Source: Rhodanobacter sp. 7MK24 (GTDB lineage Bacteria > Pseudomonadota > Gammaproteobacteria > Xanthomonadales > Rhodanobacteraceae). Taken from it: 64,000 nt of DNA. Shown here piece after piece: positions 16,308 through 25,091 of the stretch. The stretch lies in contig NZ_JACYXL010000001.1 in the NCBI RefSeq assembly GCF_014842995.1, forward strand, positions 745,183 through 809,182, written 5' to 3'. The notes under the pieces are model-generated. The model did no database searches and was not told the DNA's origin. It saw only the letters and a program-made list of their open reading frames with translations. Numbering within the stretch: the first letter of the stretch is position 1; every line of letters starts with the position of its first letter. The translations under genes were made by a program, and so were the position numbers.

Positions 16308-18470
16308 TTATGGCGTGTTGGGCACGTTCTTCTTGAAGATCGTCATGCCTGCGGCGGGTGTCGCGAGCGTGGTGGGTGTGAAGGTGCATTGCGATGCGCA
16401 CGTGCCCGCGTTGGTTGACAGGATCAGGTTGCTGCCGTTGCTCCACACCAGATCGGCAAGGCCGTCGTGGTTGTAGTCATCGACGGCGACAATGGTGGAG
16501 GATTCCGCGCCTGCGTTCGACACGGTTACGACGGACTTGCGCTGGACGCCGTTCATCAGCCAGTAGCCCCACTGAGATCCATCGTCCTTCATCCACACCA
16601 GGTCGCTCTTGCCGTCGCCGTCGAGGTCGCCGACGCCGACGAGCTTCCAGCCAACCGGGTAGGAGCCGGCATAGGCTGAAGTGAAACGGCTGCTGCCGCT
16701 GGTGCCGTTGCTGGCCCACAGGTAAAGGTCGTTATTGGCGCTGCTCCACAGCACGTCCAGCTTGCCGTCGCCGTTGAAGTCGCCTTCCGCGATCGGGTAG
16801 TAACCCGGCGCGTATGAGGTGGTGTACGTGCTCTTGATGGTCGTGCCATTCATCAGCCAGTAGCCGAACTGATGCGTGCTGGTGTTAATCCAGTAGAGAT
16901 CGGTATTGCCGTCGCCGTCGATATCGCCCGCACCGGTGATGCTCCAACCCGCCGGATATTTGCCCATGTAAGCCGACGTGAAGCCGTTACCGCCGTTCTT
17001 GCCGCCCAGCCACAAGTAGAGATCGTTGTTGGCGCTGGTCCACAGGATGTCCTGGAAGCCATCACCGTTGAAATCCGCCACGGCGACCGGGTAGTAACCT
17101 TTGGCGACGGTCTGCAACACTTGCTTTGCACCTACCTGGTTGATCAGGCGAACGTCGAGCGAGCTGGTGCTTGCATTGGTCATCACGACATCGTTGGGTG
17201 CCATGTACGGAAAGCGGAAAACTGCGCCATTGTTGCCACTGCCGGTGAGCGTGGTCGTGCCATAGAGGTTGTTGTCCGAGCCCAACATGAGCGATCCGGG
17301 ATAGTAGCCAAGCGGATCGGCGTTATTGAAGCTGTAAAGCACCTTGTACGATGAACCATCCGGCGTCAATTCGAAGATCGTGCCGCCATTGTAGGTGCCG
17401 CCCGCACCGGTCGAACCATAAAGGTTGCCGTCCGCGCCCAACACCAGGGGACCATTGGGACCCAGGCCGGTGATGCTGCCCTGCGAACCGGCACCAAAAT
17501 CGTGCAGCGCGGTGAATGTGGTCGTGGTGGGATCGAAGCTGTAGATCAGCCCGGCGGCGTTGGTGCCCGCCCTGCAGAGCGCGCCATAGAGCTTGCCATT
17601 GGCGGCCGCTAACAAGGTGCCATTGACCCCGCCGAATTCAGCGGCGTAGCAGCTGCCGGTGCCGCTCGTGGGAAGCGAGAAGATCTGCGTGATGCCGCCA
17701 CCCGGTATGACGCGATAGATAATGCCCGAGTCATTGTCACCACCATTGATCGTGGTGCCATACAGGTTGCCATCGCTGCCGAACACGAGCGATCCGCTGG
17801 GGTGGGTGCCGGTCATGGCGCCGGTTGGACTGAAGGTGTAGAGCAGCGAAAAGCTGCCGGCGGCACTGATCGAATAGAGCGTGCCGTCGCCCGACTCGCC
17901 GCCGCTGTAGGTAACGCCATAGAGCGTGCCATCGGGACCCTGCACCAGGTTCGCTTCGGGCGAGGCGCCATCGCTGTTGTACTGGTTCAAGCCGGACCAA
18001 GTCGCGTTGGCGAAGGTGTGCACGTTGGTGTACTGGCCACCCGTGGTGAGGCTATAGATGGCGCCGCCGGGAGCAGTGCCGTTGGATGCGCTGACTAAGG
18101 TGCCGTAGAGCTCGCCGTTGCTCGCCTGGAACAAGCCGCCGAACGGCTGCTGTTGCGCCGCGGGACTGATGTCGTAGAAGTCGGTATATGTGCCTGTCAT
18201 CGAGACACGATAGACACCGCCGGAATTGGTGCTGTTGCGATGCATGGCGGCGCCGTACAGGTTGCCGTCGCTGCCCTGCATTAGGTATCCGACAGGCGTG
18301 CTCAGGCCCGAGCCACCCGGCAGGGCCGCCAGCAGCGTTGGCGATGTTGTCGTCGTTGCGCCGGCCGTCAATGACGCCGCACACCCGAGTGCCCCCAGCA
18401 ACGTCGCCGCGATGCGCGTCATGCGCAGGGTGCGTGGCCGGACTACCTTGCCCTTATTCATCTGTTCCAT
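16308..18470 (-). CDS. Large secreted protein with N-terminal GLYG-type repeats and C-terminal FG-GAP/VCBS repeats
   Basis: 720 residues from ATG 18470 (GAGGA upstream). After a signal peptide (about 20-45) come roughly ten repeats of the form GSDGNLYGTT.GG..N.G.I, the tripartite repeat found in exported beta-propeller-like proteins. From about residue 450 there are five FG-GAP/VCBS repeats with calcium-type loops such as DFNGDGFQDILW, DIDGDGNTDLYW, DFNGDGKLDVLW and DLDGDGKSDLVW. Likely an extracellular, calcium-stabilised adhesin or matrix protein. It has its own terminator and a long upstream region with a perfect palindrome. Confidence 0.85.
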   Translation of the reverse strand: MEQMNKGKVVRPRTLRMTRIAATLLGALGCAASLTAGATTTTSPTLLAALPGGSGLSTPVGYLMQGSDGNLYGAAMHRNSTNSGGVYRVSMTGTYTDFYDISPAAQQQPFGGLFQASNGELYGTLVSASNGTAPGGAIYSLTTGGQYTNVHTFANATWSGLNQYNSDGASPEANLVQGPDGTLYGVTYSGGESGDGTLYSISAAGSFSLLYTFSPTGAMTGTHPSGSLVFGSDGNLYGTTINGGDNDSGIIYRVIPGGGITQIFSLPTSGTGSCYAAEFGGVNGTLLAAANGKLYGALCRAGTNAAGLIYSFDPTTTTFTALHDFGAGSQGSITGLGPNGPLVLGADGNLYGSTGAGGTYNGGTIFELTPDGSSYKVLYSFNNADPLGYYPGSLMLGSDNNLYGTTTLTGSGNNGAVFRFPYMAPNDVVMTNASTSSLDVRLINQVGAKQVLQTVAKGYYPVAVADFNGDGFQDILWTSANNDLYLWLGGKNGGNGFTSAYMGKYPAGWSITGAGDIDGDGNTDLYWINTSTHQFGYWLMNGTTIKSTYTTSYAPGYYPIAEGDFNGDGKLDVLWSSANNDLYLWASNGTSGSSRFTSAYAGSYPVGWKLVGVGDLDGDGKSDLVWMKDDGSQWGYWLMNGVQRKSVVTVSNAGAESSTIVAVDDYNHDGLADLVWSNGSNLILSTNAGTCASQCTFTPTTLATPAAGMTIFKKNVPNTP

Positions 18471-18863
18471 GTTGTCCTCAGTGTTGGTGTTGAAGCGAAC
18501 GCGCGGCAACGCCACGCAAGGGAGTGCGCGTGTGCGAAAACTTGGGGAAACGAAAGGGCGTGGCCGATAGCCGCGCACTGCACATTCACGGATGCATGCA
18601 TCCGTGAGCAGCTAGCCTGGGTATCATCGCCGGTCATCCATTGGCCTCGCCTGACTTCCCCTTAAGTCACACGGGGAGCGTGAATCGCAATAAAAAGCGA
18701 TTCCTCGGTGATACGACCAAGATTCCCCTGCGCCAAATCCTGTCACGCAAGACGCTGACGCCGCAAGTATCGGTGTGATAACGGGACGGCAATTAAGGTG
18801 CGGAAATCGGCTCGAACCATAATGAGGTCACTTGTGCCTCTGATGGAAGTGAGCGAGACCCCG
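18471..18863. other. Upstream region of the secreted repeat protein
   Basis: 393 bases between the downstream end of the diguanylate cyclase gene and the start of the repeat-protein gene. It should carry the promoter of the latter and contains the palindrome at 18586-18607. No open frame of interest. Confidence 0.6.
18586..18607. promoter_or_regulatory. Perfect 22-bp palindrome, possible operator
   Basis: Tcacggatgcatgcatccgtga is identical to its reverse complement. It lies 116 bases upstream of the repeat-protein start codon. A symmetric site with no loop fits binding by a dimeric regulator better than an RNA hairpin. The regulator is unknown. Confidence 0.45.
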
Positions 18864-20504
18864 TCAGCTTGCGTCCCCATCCCCCGAAAAAACATACACG
18901 CCCAACGCATGGCTCTTGGCCTGGTACATGGCGGCGTCTGCGGCGCGCAGGTAGTCGTCGGTGCTCGTGAAGCCGATCTGGCTGTTGACCACGCCGATAC
19001 TCGCGCCGCAGGTCACGGTGTGCGAGTCGATCCGATAGGGGGCCGCGAGGGCGGTCGCAATCTGCCGGGCCCGGTCGCAGGCGCCCGCGTGGTCGATGGA
19101 CTCAAGCAGCACGTTGAACTCGTCGCCGCTCATGCGGGCGACAAAATCGATGGCACGGACGCAGGATTCAAGCCGGCGTGCGACCTGCTGCAACAGTTGG
19201 TCGCCCACATGGTGCCCAAGGGTGTCGTTGACGGCCTTGAACCGGTCGAGGTCCAGCAGCAGCACGGCGAACGGGGTGGTGTCCTCGTGTGACGGCGCGT
19301 CGCCGCCTTTCGAAGCGCTGTCTCGATGCAGCGCGATGGCGTGTTCGAGGCGATCGCGGAACAACGGCCGGCCGGGCAGGTTGGTCAAGGCGTCGTACGA
19401 GCTGCCACGTTCCGCCAGGTCGCTCAGCGATCCGGCCATCCGCACGGCGATGCCGTCTTCGAATTGGGCGATGCCGCGCCAGTTGAGCCATACCGGCCGC
19501 CCCGATCCATGGCGGGCGCGGAAATCCACGGAGAAGTTCGGGTGATGGTCCGACAGGTGCCTGCGGTAGGCAGCCTCCACGCGCTCGAGGTCATCGGGAT
19601 CGATGAGCTGCTGCAGAAACTGCCAGCCGTCTTCATGCAGGTGGCCGGTGCCGCTCAGCCCGACAATCTCGTTGAAGCGCTGCGACACATGCAGGACGCC
19701 AGTCTGCAGGTTCCAGTCCCAGATGCCGTCGTTGGAGCCGCGGGTGGCGAGTGCATAGCGGTTGTCGGATTGCACCAGTTCGAGTTCGGTACTCTTCTGT
19801 TCGGTCACGTCGATCATCAGGCCGATCATGCGATTCGGGCGCCCGTGCTCGACGTCCACGCGGCACAGGTCGCGCACCCAGATGACATCGCCGGATTTGG
19901 CAATCAACCGGTAGCTCATTTCGTACGCATAGCTGTGCGTTGCATAGTACGCGGCATCGTCGATGACCAGCGCCTCGGCCAGGTCGTCGGGATGCACGTG
20001 CGCCCGCCAGAAACCCGGGTCGGCCCGCCATTCTTCCACCGAGTAGCCGAAAAGGCGCTCGACCTGCGGGCTGAGGAAGGTATTGCCCACGCCAAGTTCC
20101 GCTTCCCAGACGACGCCGTCGATGGTTTCCAGCAGCCGCAGGAAGCGCTGGCGATCCTCCATCAGGACCTGCTCGCTGATCTCGGTGATCTCGATCAGGA
20201 CACCCTGGCGACTGAGCACGCGATCCGCCGCGTCGGTCTTCGGATGCAACTGCAGACGCATCCAGCGGTAGTCCGAGTTGGCGAAGCGCAGGCGAAACAC
20301 CGGCATGCCTGCCCTCAAGGCGCCCGTGTCGTCGGGATGCACGAAGTCGAGCAGGGACTGGCCGAGCGTCCCGTCGACCGGGTAACCCGTGAGCTTGTGC
20401 CAGGCGGGATTGAGGTAGGTGATGACCCACCGTGCGTCCGTTTGCACCACCGCGTCGGGTAGCAGCTGCAGCAATTCTTCGGGCGGCGTGGGAGGGACAG
20501 GCAT
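18864..20504 (-). CDS. PAS-sensor diguanylate cyclase
   Basis: 546 residues, no membrane segment. Three PAS domains (about 8-125, 128-245 and 248-375, with FHPDD-like HPDD turns in each) precede a GGDEF domain (about 385-540). The signature is RMSGDEFNVLL, so the first Gly is Ser; SGDEF variants can be active. LDLDRFKAVNDTLGHHVGDQ is intact. No RxxD inhibitory site is seen at the usual place before SGDEF. It should make cyclic di-GMP in response to a cytoplasmic signal. The ATG at 20504 (MPVPPTPPEELL) is preferred; a longer frame reaches 20597. Confidence 0.88.
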   Translation of the reverse strand: MPVPPTPPEELLQLLPDAVVQTDARWVITYLNPAWHKLTGYPVDGTLGQSLLDFVHPDDTGALRAGMPVFRLRFANSDYRWMRLQLHPKTDAADRVLSRQGVLIEITEISEQVLMEDRQRFLRLLETIDGVVWEAELGVGNTFLSPQVERLFGYSVEEWRADPGFWRAHVHPDDLAEALVIDDAAYYATHSYAYEMSYRLIAKSGDVIWVRDLCRVDVEHGRPNRMIGLMIDVTEQKSTELELVQSDNRYALATRGSNDGIWDWNLQTGVLHVSQRFNEIVGLSGTGHLHEDGWQFLQQLIDPDDLERVEAAYRRHLSDHHPNFSVDFRARHGSGRPVWLNWRGIAQFEDGIAVRMAGSLSDLAERGSSYDALTNLPGRPLFRDRLEHAIALHRDSASKGGDAPSHEDTTPFAVLLLDLDRFKAVNDTLGHHVGDQLLQQVARRLESCVRAIDFVARMSGDEFNVLLESIDHAGACDRARQIATALAAPYRIDSHTVTCGASIGVVNSQIGFTSTDDYLRAADAAMYQAKSHALGVYVFSGDGDAS

Positions 20505-20922
20505 CTGCCGCTTATGCTCACCGATGCGTGAGCGTCGAGTCCAGCCCCTTGGCGTGAAGGTCGGGCCGGGATGACGCAGCCCATCGGGCGCCGCCAAGGC
20601 GGCAGCTTCAGCGCCCCGCGGATAAGCGGCGGATAGGCGAGAGGGGCGATCAAGCCGCGGCCATCGGCTCCGGCTTCCTGTTTTCAGGGGAGCAGCTTCG
20701 CGAACAACGGCCGCTTGGGCCCGGGCAGCCTGGGCGAGATCAATCTGCTGCGCGCTGCGGCAGGACGCGCTTTATTCGGCGCGGGAGTTATTCGGGCGGG
20801 AGCGGGGAAAAGAGGGCGCATCGGGTCCACTCCTTGTCCAGCGTGCGCCCCGCGGCATGTGCTGACCGAATCGCGCGCCCGATTGCGCAATACCTCATAG
20901 GGCCATCAACAGGAGCGGCGCC
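20505..20922. other. Divergent intergenic region, GC-rich
   Basis: 418 bases between the divergent diguanylate cyclase and the 20923 gene. Very GC-rich around 20700-20830. I see no gene, hairpin terminator or listed repeat; it presumably holds both promoters. Confidence 0.5.
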
Positions 20923-21447
20923 ATGGATGATATCTGGGACGATGACACTAACCGCGGCAGGGGCGGAACGGACAACTCGCTGAAGTTGAATGCGGAGTTT
21001 CCTTTCAGCAAGTACCAGCATTACTTCGTCCGGTCGATCGCATTGAGAGGCACGGGCTGGGACGGATCCCATCATCAGGAGCTCATGATCGAGCTCGGCC
21101 AGACCATCCCTACGACGCTGGTGAGACGCGGGTACCTTCGATATCGGCCGGTGTTGCTTCGGATCTCGAGAAACAACGGCCAGGACACCTTCCAGCTCGG
21201 CGCCTCGGCGAGCAAGTACAACACGCTTCTCGAGCGGCATGTCAGTCGCAATACGATTACCTGCCGAAGGGTCTTTCAGGCTTTCGGCGAGGTTCGAAAG
21301 CTCTATCCCAGCTACGACAAGGGCAACTGCAGGCGGTTCGCCCAGGACATCTTCGAGGCCCTGGTGCCCGAGGTGACCGAGGATTTCGAGAAGGAATCCG
21401 GCGGGCGCGGCAGCAATCTGGATGAGATCAGGGACCTGTTTTTCTGA
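20923..21447 (+). CDS. Putative permuted papain-fold protein, paralogue A
   Basis: 174 residues, no signal peptide. Paralogue of the 43980 product: both share LRGTGWDGSHHQELMIEL, LLRISRNNG, KYNTL.ERHVS, TITCRRV.QAFGEVR, NCRRFAQDIFEAL and a C-terminal ESGGRGS...EI.DLFF. An HH pair (50-51) in a strand and an NC..FA helix (Cys136) towards the C-terminus are the layout of circularly permuted papain folds (LRAT, PPPDE). A second conserved Cys (114) is an alternative nucleophile. About 15 extra residues (59-77) are absent in paralogue B. AGGAG precedes the ATG. The enzymatic idea is inference. Confidence 0.6.
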   Translation: MDDIWDDDTNRGRGGTDNSLKLNAEFPFSKYQHYFVRSIALRGTGWDGSHHQELMIELGQTIPTTLVRRGYLRYRPVLLRISRNNGQDTFQLGASASKYNTLLERHVSRNTITCRRVFQAFGEVRKLYPSYDKGNCRRFAQDIFEALVPEVTEDFEKESGGRGSNLDEIRDLFF

Positions 21448-21647
21448 AGGGGTCTGGAAAGCAGGTATGACGCTTGGCTTTCCGGCGTGGCTGCGGTTTT
21501 TCGGAGCTGTCCGACTCTGAGGGGCTCAGCTGGTTGGAGGGGAATGTGGTCAGGTTCAGTTGGCGGCACAGTAGCGATCAAACATGCATGGCTTGGTCGC
21601 GCAGGCTGAGGTTAGGTTTTCCGGCATTCTTCAAAGGATCGAATGCG

Positions 21648-22151
21648 ATGATCTTCTATAAAGCGGTGAATTCTGGATCGATCGACGGAATCTTGTTTCG
21701 CGGTTTAGATCCTAATCCAAGTTCTGAGGAGCGCGCGCTTGGCTCCACGTCGATAGCGTCGTCGAGTAGCGGCCGATCACCTTCGGAGGCGGATATCAGT
21801 ATTCCGGGCCAATGTGTATCGGCAGACCTGTCCTACGCCTGCGACTACGTGACGATGCATCTGGGCGATTGGGTCGTCCTTGCAATTGAGGTGCCTGACG
21901 ACGACTTTTCGGGTGTAGTCAACTCGAAAACGGGCGTTGCTCTCAGCGCGGGAGAAGCCGCTGACGCGATGGAGGTGAAATTGACGCAGATCATTCCAAC
22001 CAAGCGATTGTGGTTTTTATATTCCACAGGAAAATGGATGTCGATTCATGATTATCACAAAAATAGTCGATCCGTGTGGGAGGGGTCAGGGGGCATCAAA
22101 CCGAAAAAATTCAAGGAAGAAAATATAGAGGCCAAGAAGTCGCTCTGGTGA
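21648..22151 (+). CDS. Hypothetical protein, possibly ADP-ribosyltransferase-like
   Basis: 167 residues, low GC, no signal peptide. The order IFYKAVNSGSIDGILFRGLD (start), CVSADLSYACDY (56-67), WVVLAIEVP (75-83) and EVKLTQIIPTKRLWFLY (109-125) resembles the three-motif plan of ADP-ribosyltransferase folds: an arginine or similar residue early, a Ser/Ala strand, then a Glu before a beta strand. The match is weak and no canonical R-S-E triad is certain. AAAGGA is nine bases before ATG 21648. It stands between the putative papain-like gene and the nuclease-like gene, consistent with an effector locus. Confidence 0.5.
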   Translation: MIFYKAVNSGSIDGILFRGLDPNPSSEERALGSTSIASSSSGRSPSEADISIPGQCVSADLSYACDYVTMHLGDWVVLAIEVPDDDFSGVVNSKTGVALSAGEAADAMEVKLTQIIPTKRLWFLYSTGKWMSIHDYHKNSRSVWEGSGGIKPKKFKEENIEAKKSLW

Positions 22152-22323
22152 ACAAAAGGTCCGGGTGACGCGGCATGGGGTGTTGGTGTGTGGTTGGATG
22201 CGGTACGGTTCCGGGATGAAGCTGGTTTGCTTCAGCATTGCCCCGCTGCACAAGATCTTGCTCTGGGTTCGAGTTCGGATCTTTCATGCATCATGACAGA
22301 TGGTATGCGAGTGCGGAGCTCAT

Positions 22324-23235
22324 ATGCGTATTGCCTATCAAAACCTTCAGCGTCTTGGCAACAACTCGGATCCGGCCAAGCGCGCCAATATTATAAAAGA
22401 TCTCAGAAATTTTTCGGTCTGGTGGCCGGATTATTATTGTTTTGTCGAATTCGGTACAAGCAACGGTGATCAGGAGTTTCGGGCATTTGGGCGCGATTTG
22501 TTTGCTTCAACTGGCCGCCTTTCCAAGGATTGGGGCTGTGAGTACGATTACTGCGATCCACATAAGCAGGGTGTCAATAACCATCGCGGCGACGAAACCT
22601 TTGCGGTATTCAAGGCCGACAAGAGCGCTGCCAATCAAATTCGGATGCAGAACACGCTCACCTACCTTGAAGCGTTCCGCACGATAGATGCCGGGCTAAG
22701 GCAAGTGCGCGAAACATTTGGTACTCGCCAATTGGCGCGCATGACTATACAAAATGCCGCGCAGAACGATTCGTTCGACCTATTGCTCGCCCATCCGTCG
22801 CCGATGAATGCATCGCAAGCGATGATCACGCTTCTTGATTTCATCAATGAGCAATACGTCGCTCAACGCAGAAAATTCCTTTTGGTCGGGGACTTTAACT
22901 ACCGTCCGGATCAGCAGATGTCGACTGTCGGCAAGGAGTCGATCAAGAGCATTGCCAAAGCTCTGAATAGCGCTGTAGGCGACGGTGGGCTTCTTGCTAT
23001 GTTTAACTTTTTTAGCAAGACAAGGTCGGTGATGGATTCGGTGAGCGTGCGGGAGATTGCCAAATTCAGAAAGTTTTCGGTTGCCAATTCTGGATCGGAT
23101 ACCCATGCCAACATGGGCGAGATCGACTACGTTTTGCACTCCGCCGATTTGCAAGTCTCCAAGCCTGGCGTGCTCACGAGAAGCCAGCCTGGGTCCGATC
23201 ACCATGCACTCTATTTCGATGTCACCTGGACGTGA
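22324..23235 (+). CDS. Endonuclease/exonuclease/phosphatase (EEP) family protein
   Basis: 303 residues, no signal peptide. It has the EEP order: AYQN at residues 4-7 (metal-binding Asn), VEFG with Glu42, LLLAHPSP with His157, LVGDFNYRP with Asp190 and Asn192, and a C-terminal GSDHHALYFDV with the catalytic Asp-His. Such enzymes hydrolyse DNA, RNA or phosphoesters with Mg2+. GGAG five bases before ATG 22324 fixes the start. Lower GC than neighbours. Given its locus it may be a nuclease effector, but a housekeeping nuclease is also possible. Confidence 0.83.
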   Translation: MRIAYQNLQRLGNNSDPAKRANIIKDLRNFSVWWPDYYCFVEFGTSNGDQEFRAFGRDLFASTGRLSKDWGCEYDYCDPHKQGVNNHRGDETFAVFKADKSAANQIRMQNTLTYLEAFRTIDAGLRQVRETFGTRQLARMTIQNAAQNDSFDLLLAHPSPMNASQAMITLLDFINEQYVAQRRKFLLVGDFNYRPDQQMSTVGKESIKSIAKALNSAVGDGGLLAMFNFFSKTRSVMDSVSVREIAKFRKFSVANSGSDTHANMGEIDYVLHSADLQVSKPGVLTRSQPGSDHHALYFDVTWT

Positions 23236-23442
23236 CCTTCGAAAAGAGGCTTGTCACTTCGGGCGAAAGCGGAGTCAGGATTCCCCCGCCGAAGTCCAGG
23301 CCGCGAAACGGGTCAGGTTCGCTTTTGGGTGACTGAGCCTTAGCCCTGGTTCCGCTGAGTGCTCTGGCAGGAGGGAGGACGCCCGGCGTGGTCCGAGCGG
23401 TGTCGAGCGAGTCTGGGCGGATCTCGTGGGGCATTGGTTACT

Positions 23443-23958
23443 TCAGCCGGCGGTTCCCGCGCGATCCGCCGCGGGCAGGTTGATCGAATAGACGACGGAG
23501 GCGATTTTCCATCCATCGTTTGTAAGGACCGTTGTCCAGACGATGCGTCCGTGTCCCACCTTCGCCCTGTAGTCGAAGGAGATCGACCCGACCTCGCCGT
23601 CGGAATGGATGTCGAGATTTTCGATCTGGTCGGGTGGAAGTTTCACCTCGCCGGCGACGTCTTCCTTGGCGGTGATCAGGAGGGTACGCGGTACAGGCTG
23701 TTTGTTGGCGGCAGTCACGAGCGCATAGGACCTGGGGGCGAAGCCGCCCATCACGGGTGCGTCTGCACTCACGTACATGCGCAGCAATGCCGGGGCGTCC
23801 TTCGTCGCCACGGCGTGCTCATAGGCATTCCACAAGGCATGCAGCGCTGCCGCATCCGGATCTCCGCCAGACGCGCCGATCGTGTCCGCCCCGAATGCCT
23901 GCATCGTAAGCAGCAAACCTGCAGCAACAGCAGCGGCCTTACCTAACTGCTTCTTCAT
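23443..23958 (-). CDS. Secreted NTF2-like (SnoaL/DUF4440-type) protein
   Basis: 171 residues from ATG 23958. Signal peptide (about 8-24, cleavage after AFGA). The mature domain ALHALWNAYEHAVATKDAPA, LLRMYVSADAPVM and a final GWKIASVVYSIN strand are typical of NTF2-like folds used as small-molecule binding or enzyme modules. No catalytic residues can be named. AGGGGA precedes the start. Monocistronic. Confidence 0.72.
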   Translation of the reverse strand: MKKQLGKAAAVAAGLLLTMQAFGADTIGASGGDPDAAALHALWNAYEHAVATKDAPALLRMYVSADAPVMGGFAPRSYALVTAANKQPVPRTLLITAKEDVAGEVKLPPDQIENLDIHSDGEVGSISFDYRAKVGHGRIVWTTVLTNDGWKIASVVYSINLPAADRAGTAG

Positions 23959-24410
23959 TGGATCCCCTTTCGAAGCGCGTCCACACCGGTACGCCCTGGC
24001 GTTGACCACGAGGATCGGATTGGAGTTCCGGATTGAGCCTTGAACAAGCAAGGGCGGCGTTTTGAGGCATGCGTTGCGGGAAGTCGGCGCCGGCCCTGCT
24101 GAAACGGGAAAGCGTGTCAGGTTCATTGTGCGGCCGCTTGGGAAAGGGTGTCAGTGGCAACCTCAGGTATTGCCGGCGAAGAGAAGGATCAGTGCTCCAG
24201 GCTCCCTTCGGTGCCATGGACGAGGTCTTCGTACAGATTGCTCGGCTCTGTTTCCACAGTGTTGCCTTTGGCGCCGGGTTCCGACGCGCAGCGCAGTTGA
24301 GCTGACCTGCATCGCTTGCTGGCTGACCATCTAACGGAGGATTGCCTGTCGCACTGTTGTTGGCGGTGACCGACAACTGCTTGGGCGAGAGCCAGTACAA
24401 ACACCGGCAG
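23959..24410. other. Intergenic region with a dispersed repeat
   Basis: 452 bases between two minus-strand genes. It contains the dispersed repeat at 24055-24130 and presumably the promoter of the NTF2-like gene. The rest shows no coding pattern. Confidence 0.6.
24055..24130 (+). repeat. Dispersed repeat (cactttcttga family)
   Basis: Blocks gaggcatgcgttgcgggaag, tcggcgccggccctgct, gaaacgggaaagcg and tgtcaggttcatt follow the order of the 10624 copy with about 75% agreement by eye. Confidence 0.6.
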
Positions 24411-24896
24411 CTATTTTGATGTGCGCGATGCTTTTCCAACCTTGCCAACCCGCGACGTCACGTCCAGGGGGCGGCAGATAACCGTGCTACTAGTTTCCTG
24501 CACGCCTGCGACTGAGCGCAGCGACTCGATGAGTTCTCCAAGATGAGCGGTGTCCCTGCAGGCGACGCGTAGGCGCGCGTCAAACGAACCCGTCAGCGAC
24601 ACCGCGTCGTGGACGACGTCGATGCTTTGCAGGACTTGTTCGAACGCCTCCATGCTGGCGCCCGGCTGGAGCTTCACGTCGACAAACGCGTGCAGTCCGA
24701 AGCCCATGGCTTCCATCGAAACGTTGGCCTGGAACCCGGTAATGATGCCGCGCTGCTGCAGGCGCGCGACGCGTTCCGCCGTGGCATTCGGGCTGAGATT
24801 GACCTGCACACCAAGCTCGCGAAAGCTCGTTCGTCCGTGCGTCAGCAGGACGCTGAGGATTTTGCGGTCGATGCCGTCTATCGCATGGTTTCGCAA
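24411..24896 (-). CDS. Lrp/AsnC family transcriptional regulator
   Basis: 161 residues. N-terminal winged helix-turn-helix (IDRKILSVLLTHGRTSFREL, then LSPNATAERVARLQQRGIIT) and a C-terminal RAM ligand domain (about 70-145). Binds DNA as a dimer of dimers and responds to an amino acid or related effector. It is divergent from the S41 peptidase gene; the gap between them is notably AT-rich, which suits Lrp binding and autoregulation. Confidence 0.92.
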   Translation of the reverse strand: MRNHAIDGIDRKILSVLLTHGRTSFRELGVQVNLSPNATAERVARLQQRGIITGFQANVSMEAMGFGLHAFVDVKLQPGASMEAFEQVLQSIDVVHDAVSLTGSFDARLRVACRDTAHLGELIESLRSVAGVQETSSTVICRPLDVTSRVGKVGKASRTSK

Positions 24897-25091
24897 CGTT
24901 TAGTCTTCCTGTTTTGATGTTTTCATGCGTAAAGACACAAGATTATGTCATCGACAACATTATATGCGACATTTTAGATATCGTTCCGCGCTTAGTGCGG
25001 TCACATGCCGTTCGCGTCACGTTGGCTGCGAACCGAGACGGCAGTGCCGCGCCAGGTTTTCATCAACGGCTGTTTTACAAGGAGAGCATTC
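24897..25091. promoter_or_regulatory. AT-rich divergent control region of the Lrp-type regulator and S41 peptidase
   Basis: The first ~90 bases are far more AT-rich than their surroundings and hold tgtcatcgacaa...gcgaca inverted elements (24946-24971). Divergent promoters with a local regulator often overlap its binding sites; inference from layout. Confidence 0.4.

Noticed and set aside
23236-23442. A small gene between the EEP nuclease and the NTF2-like gene
   Set aside because: No frame with a ribosome site; the space carries pieces of the dispersed repeat.
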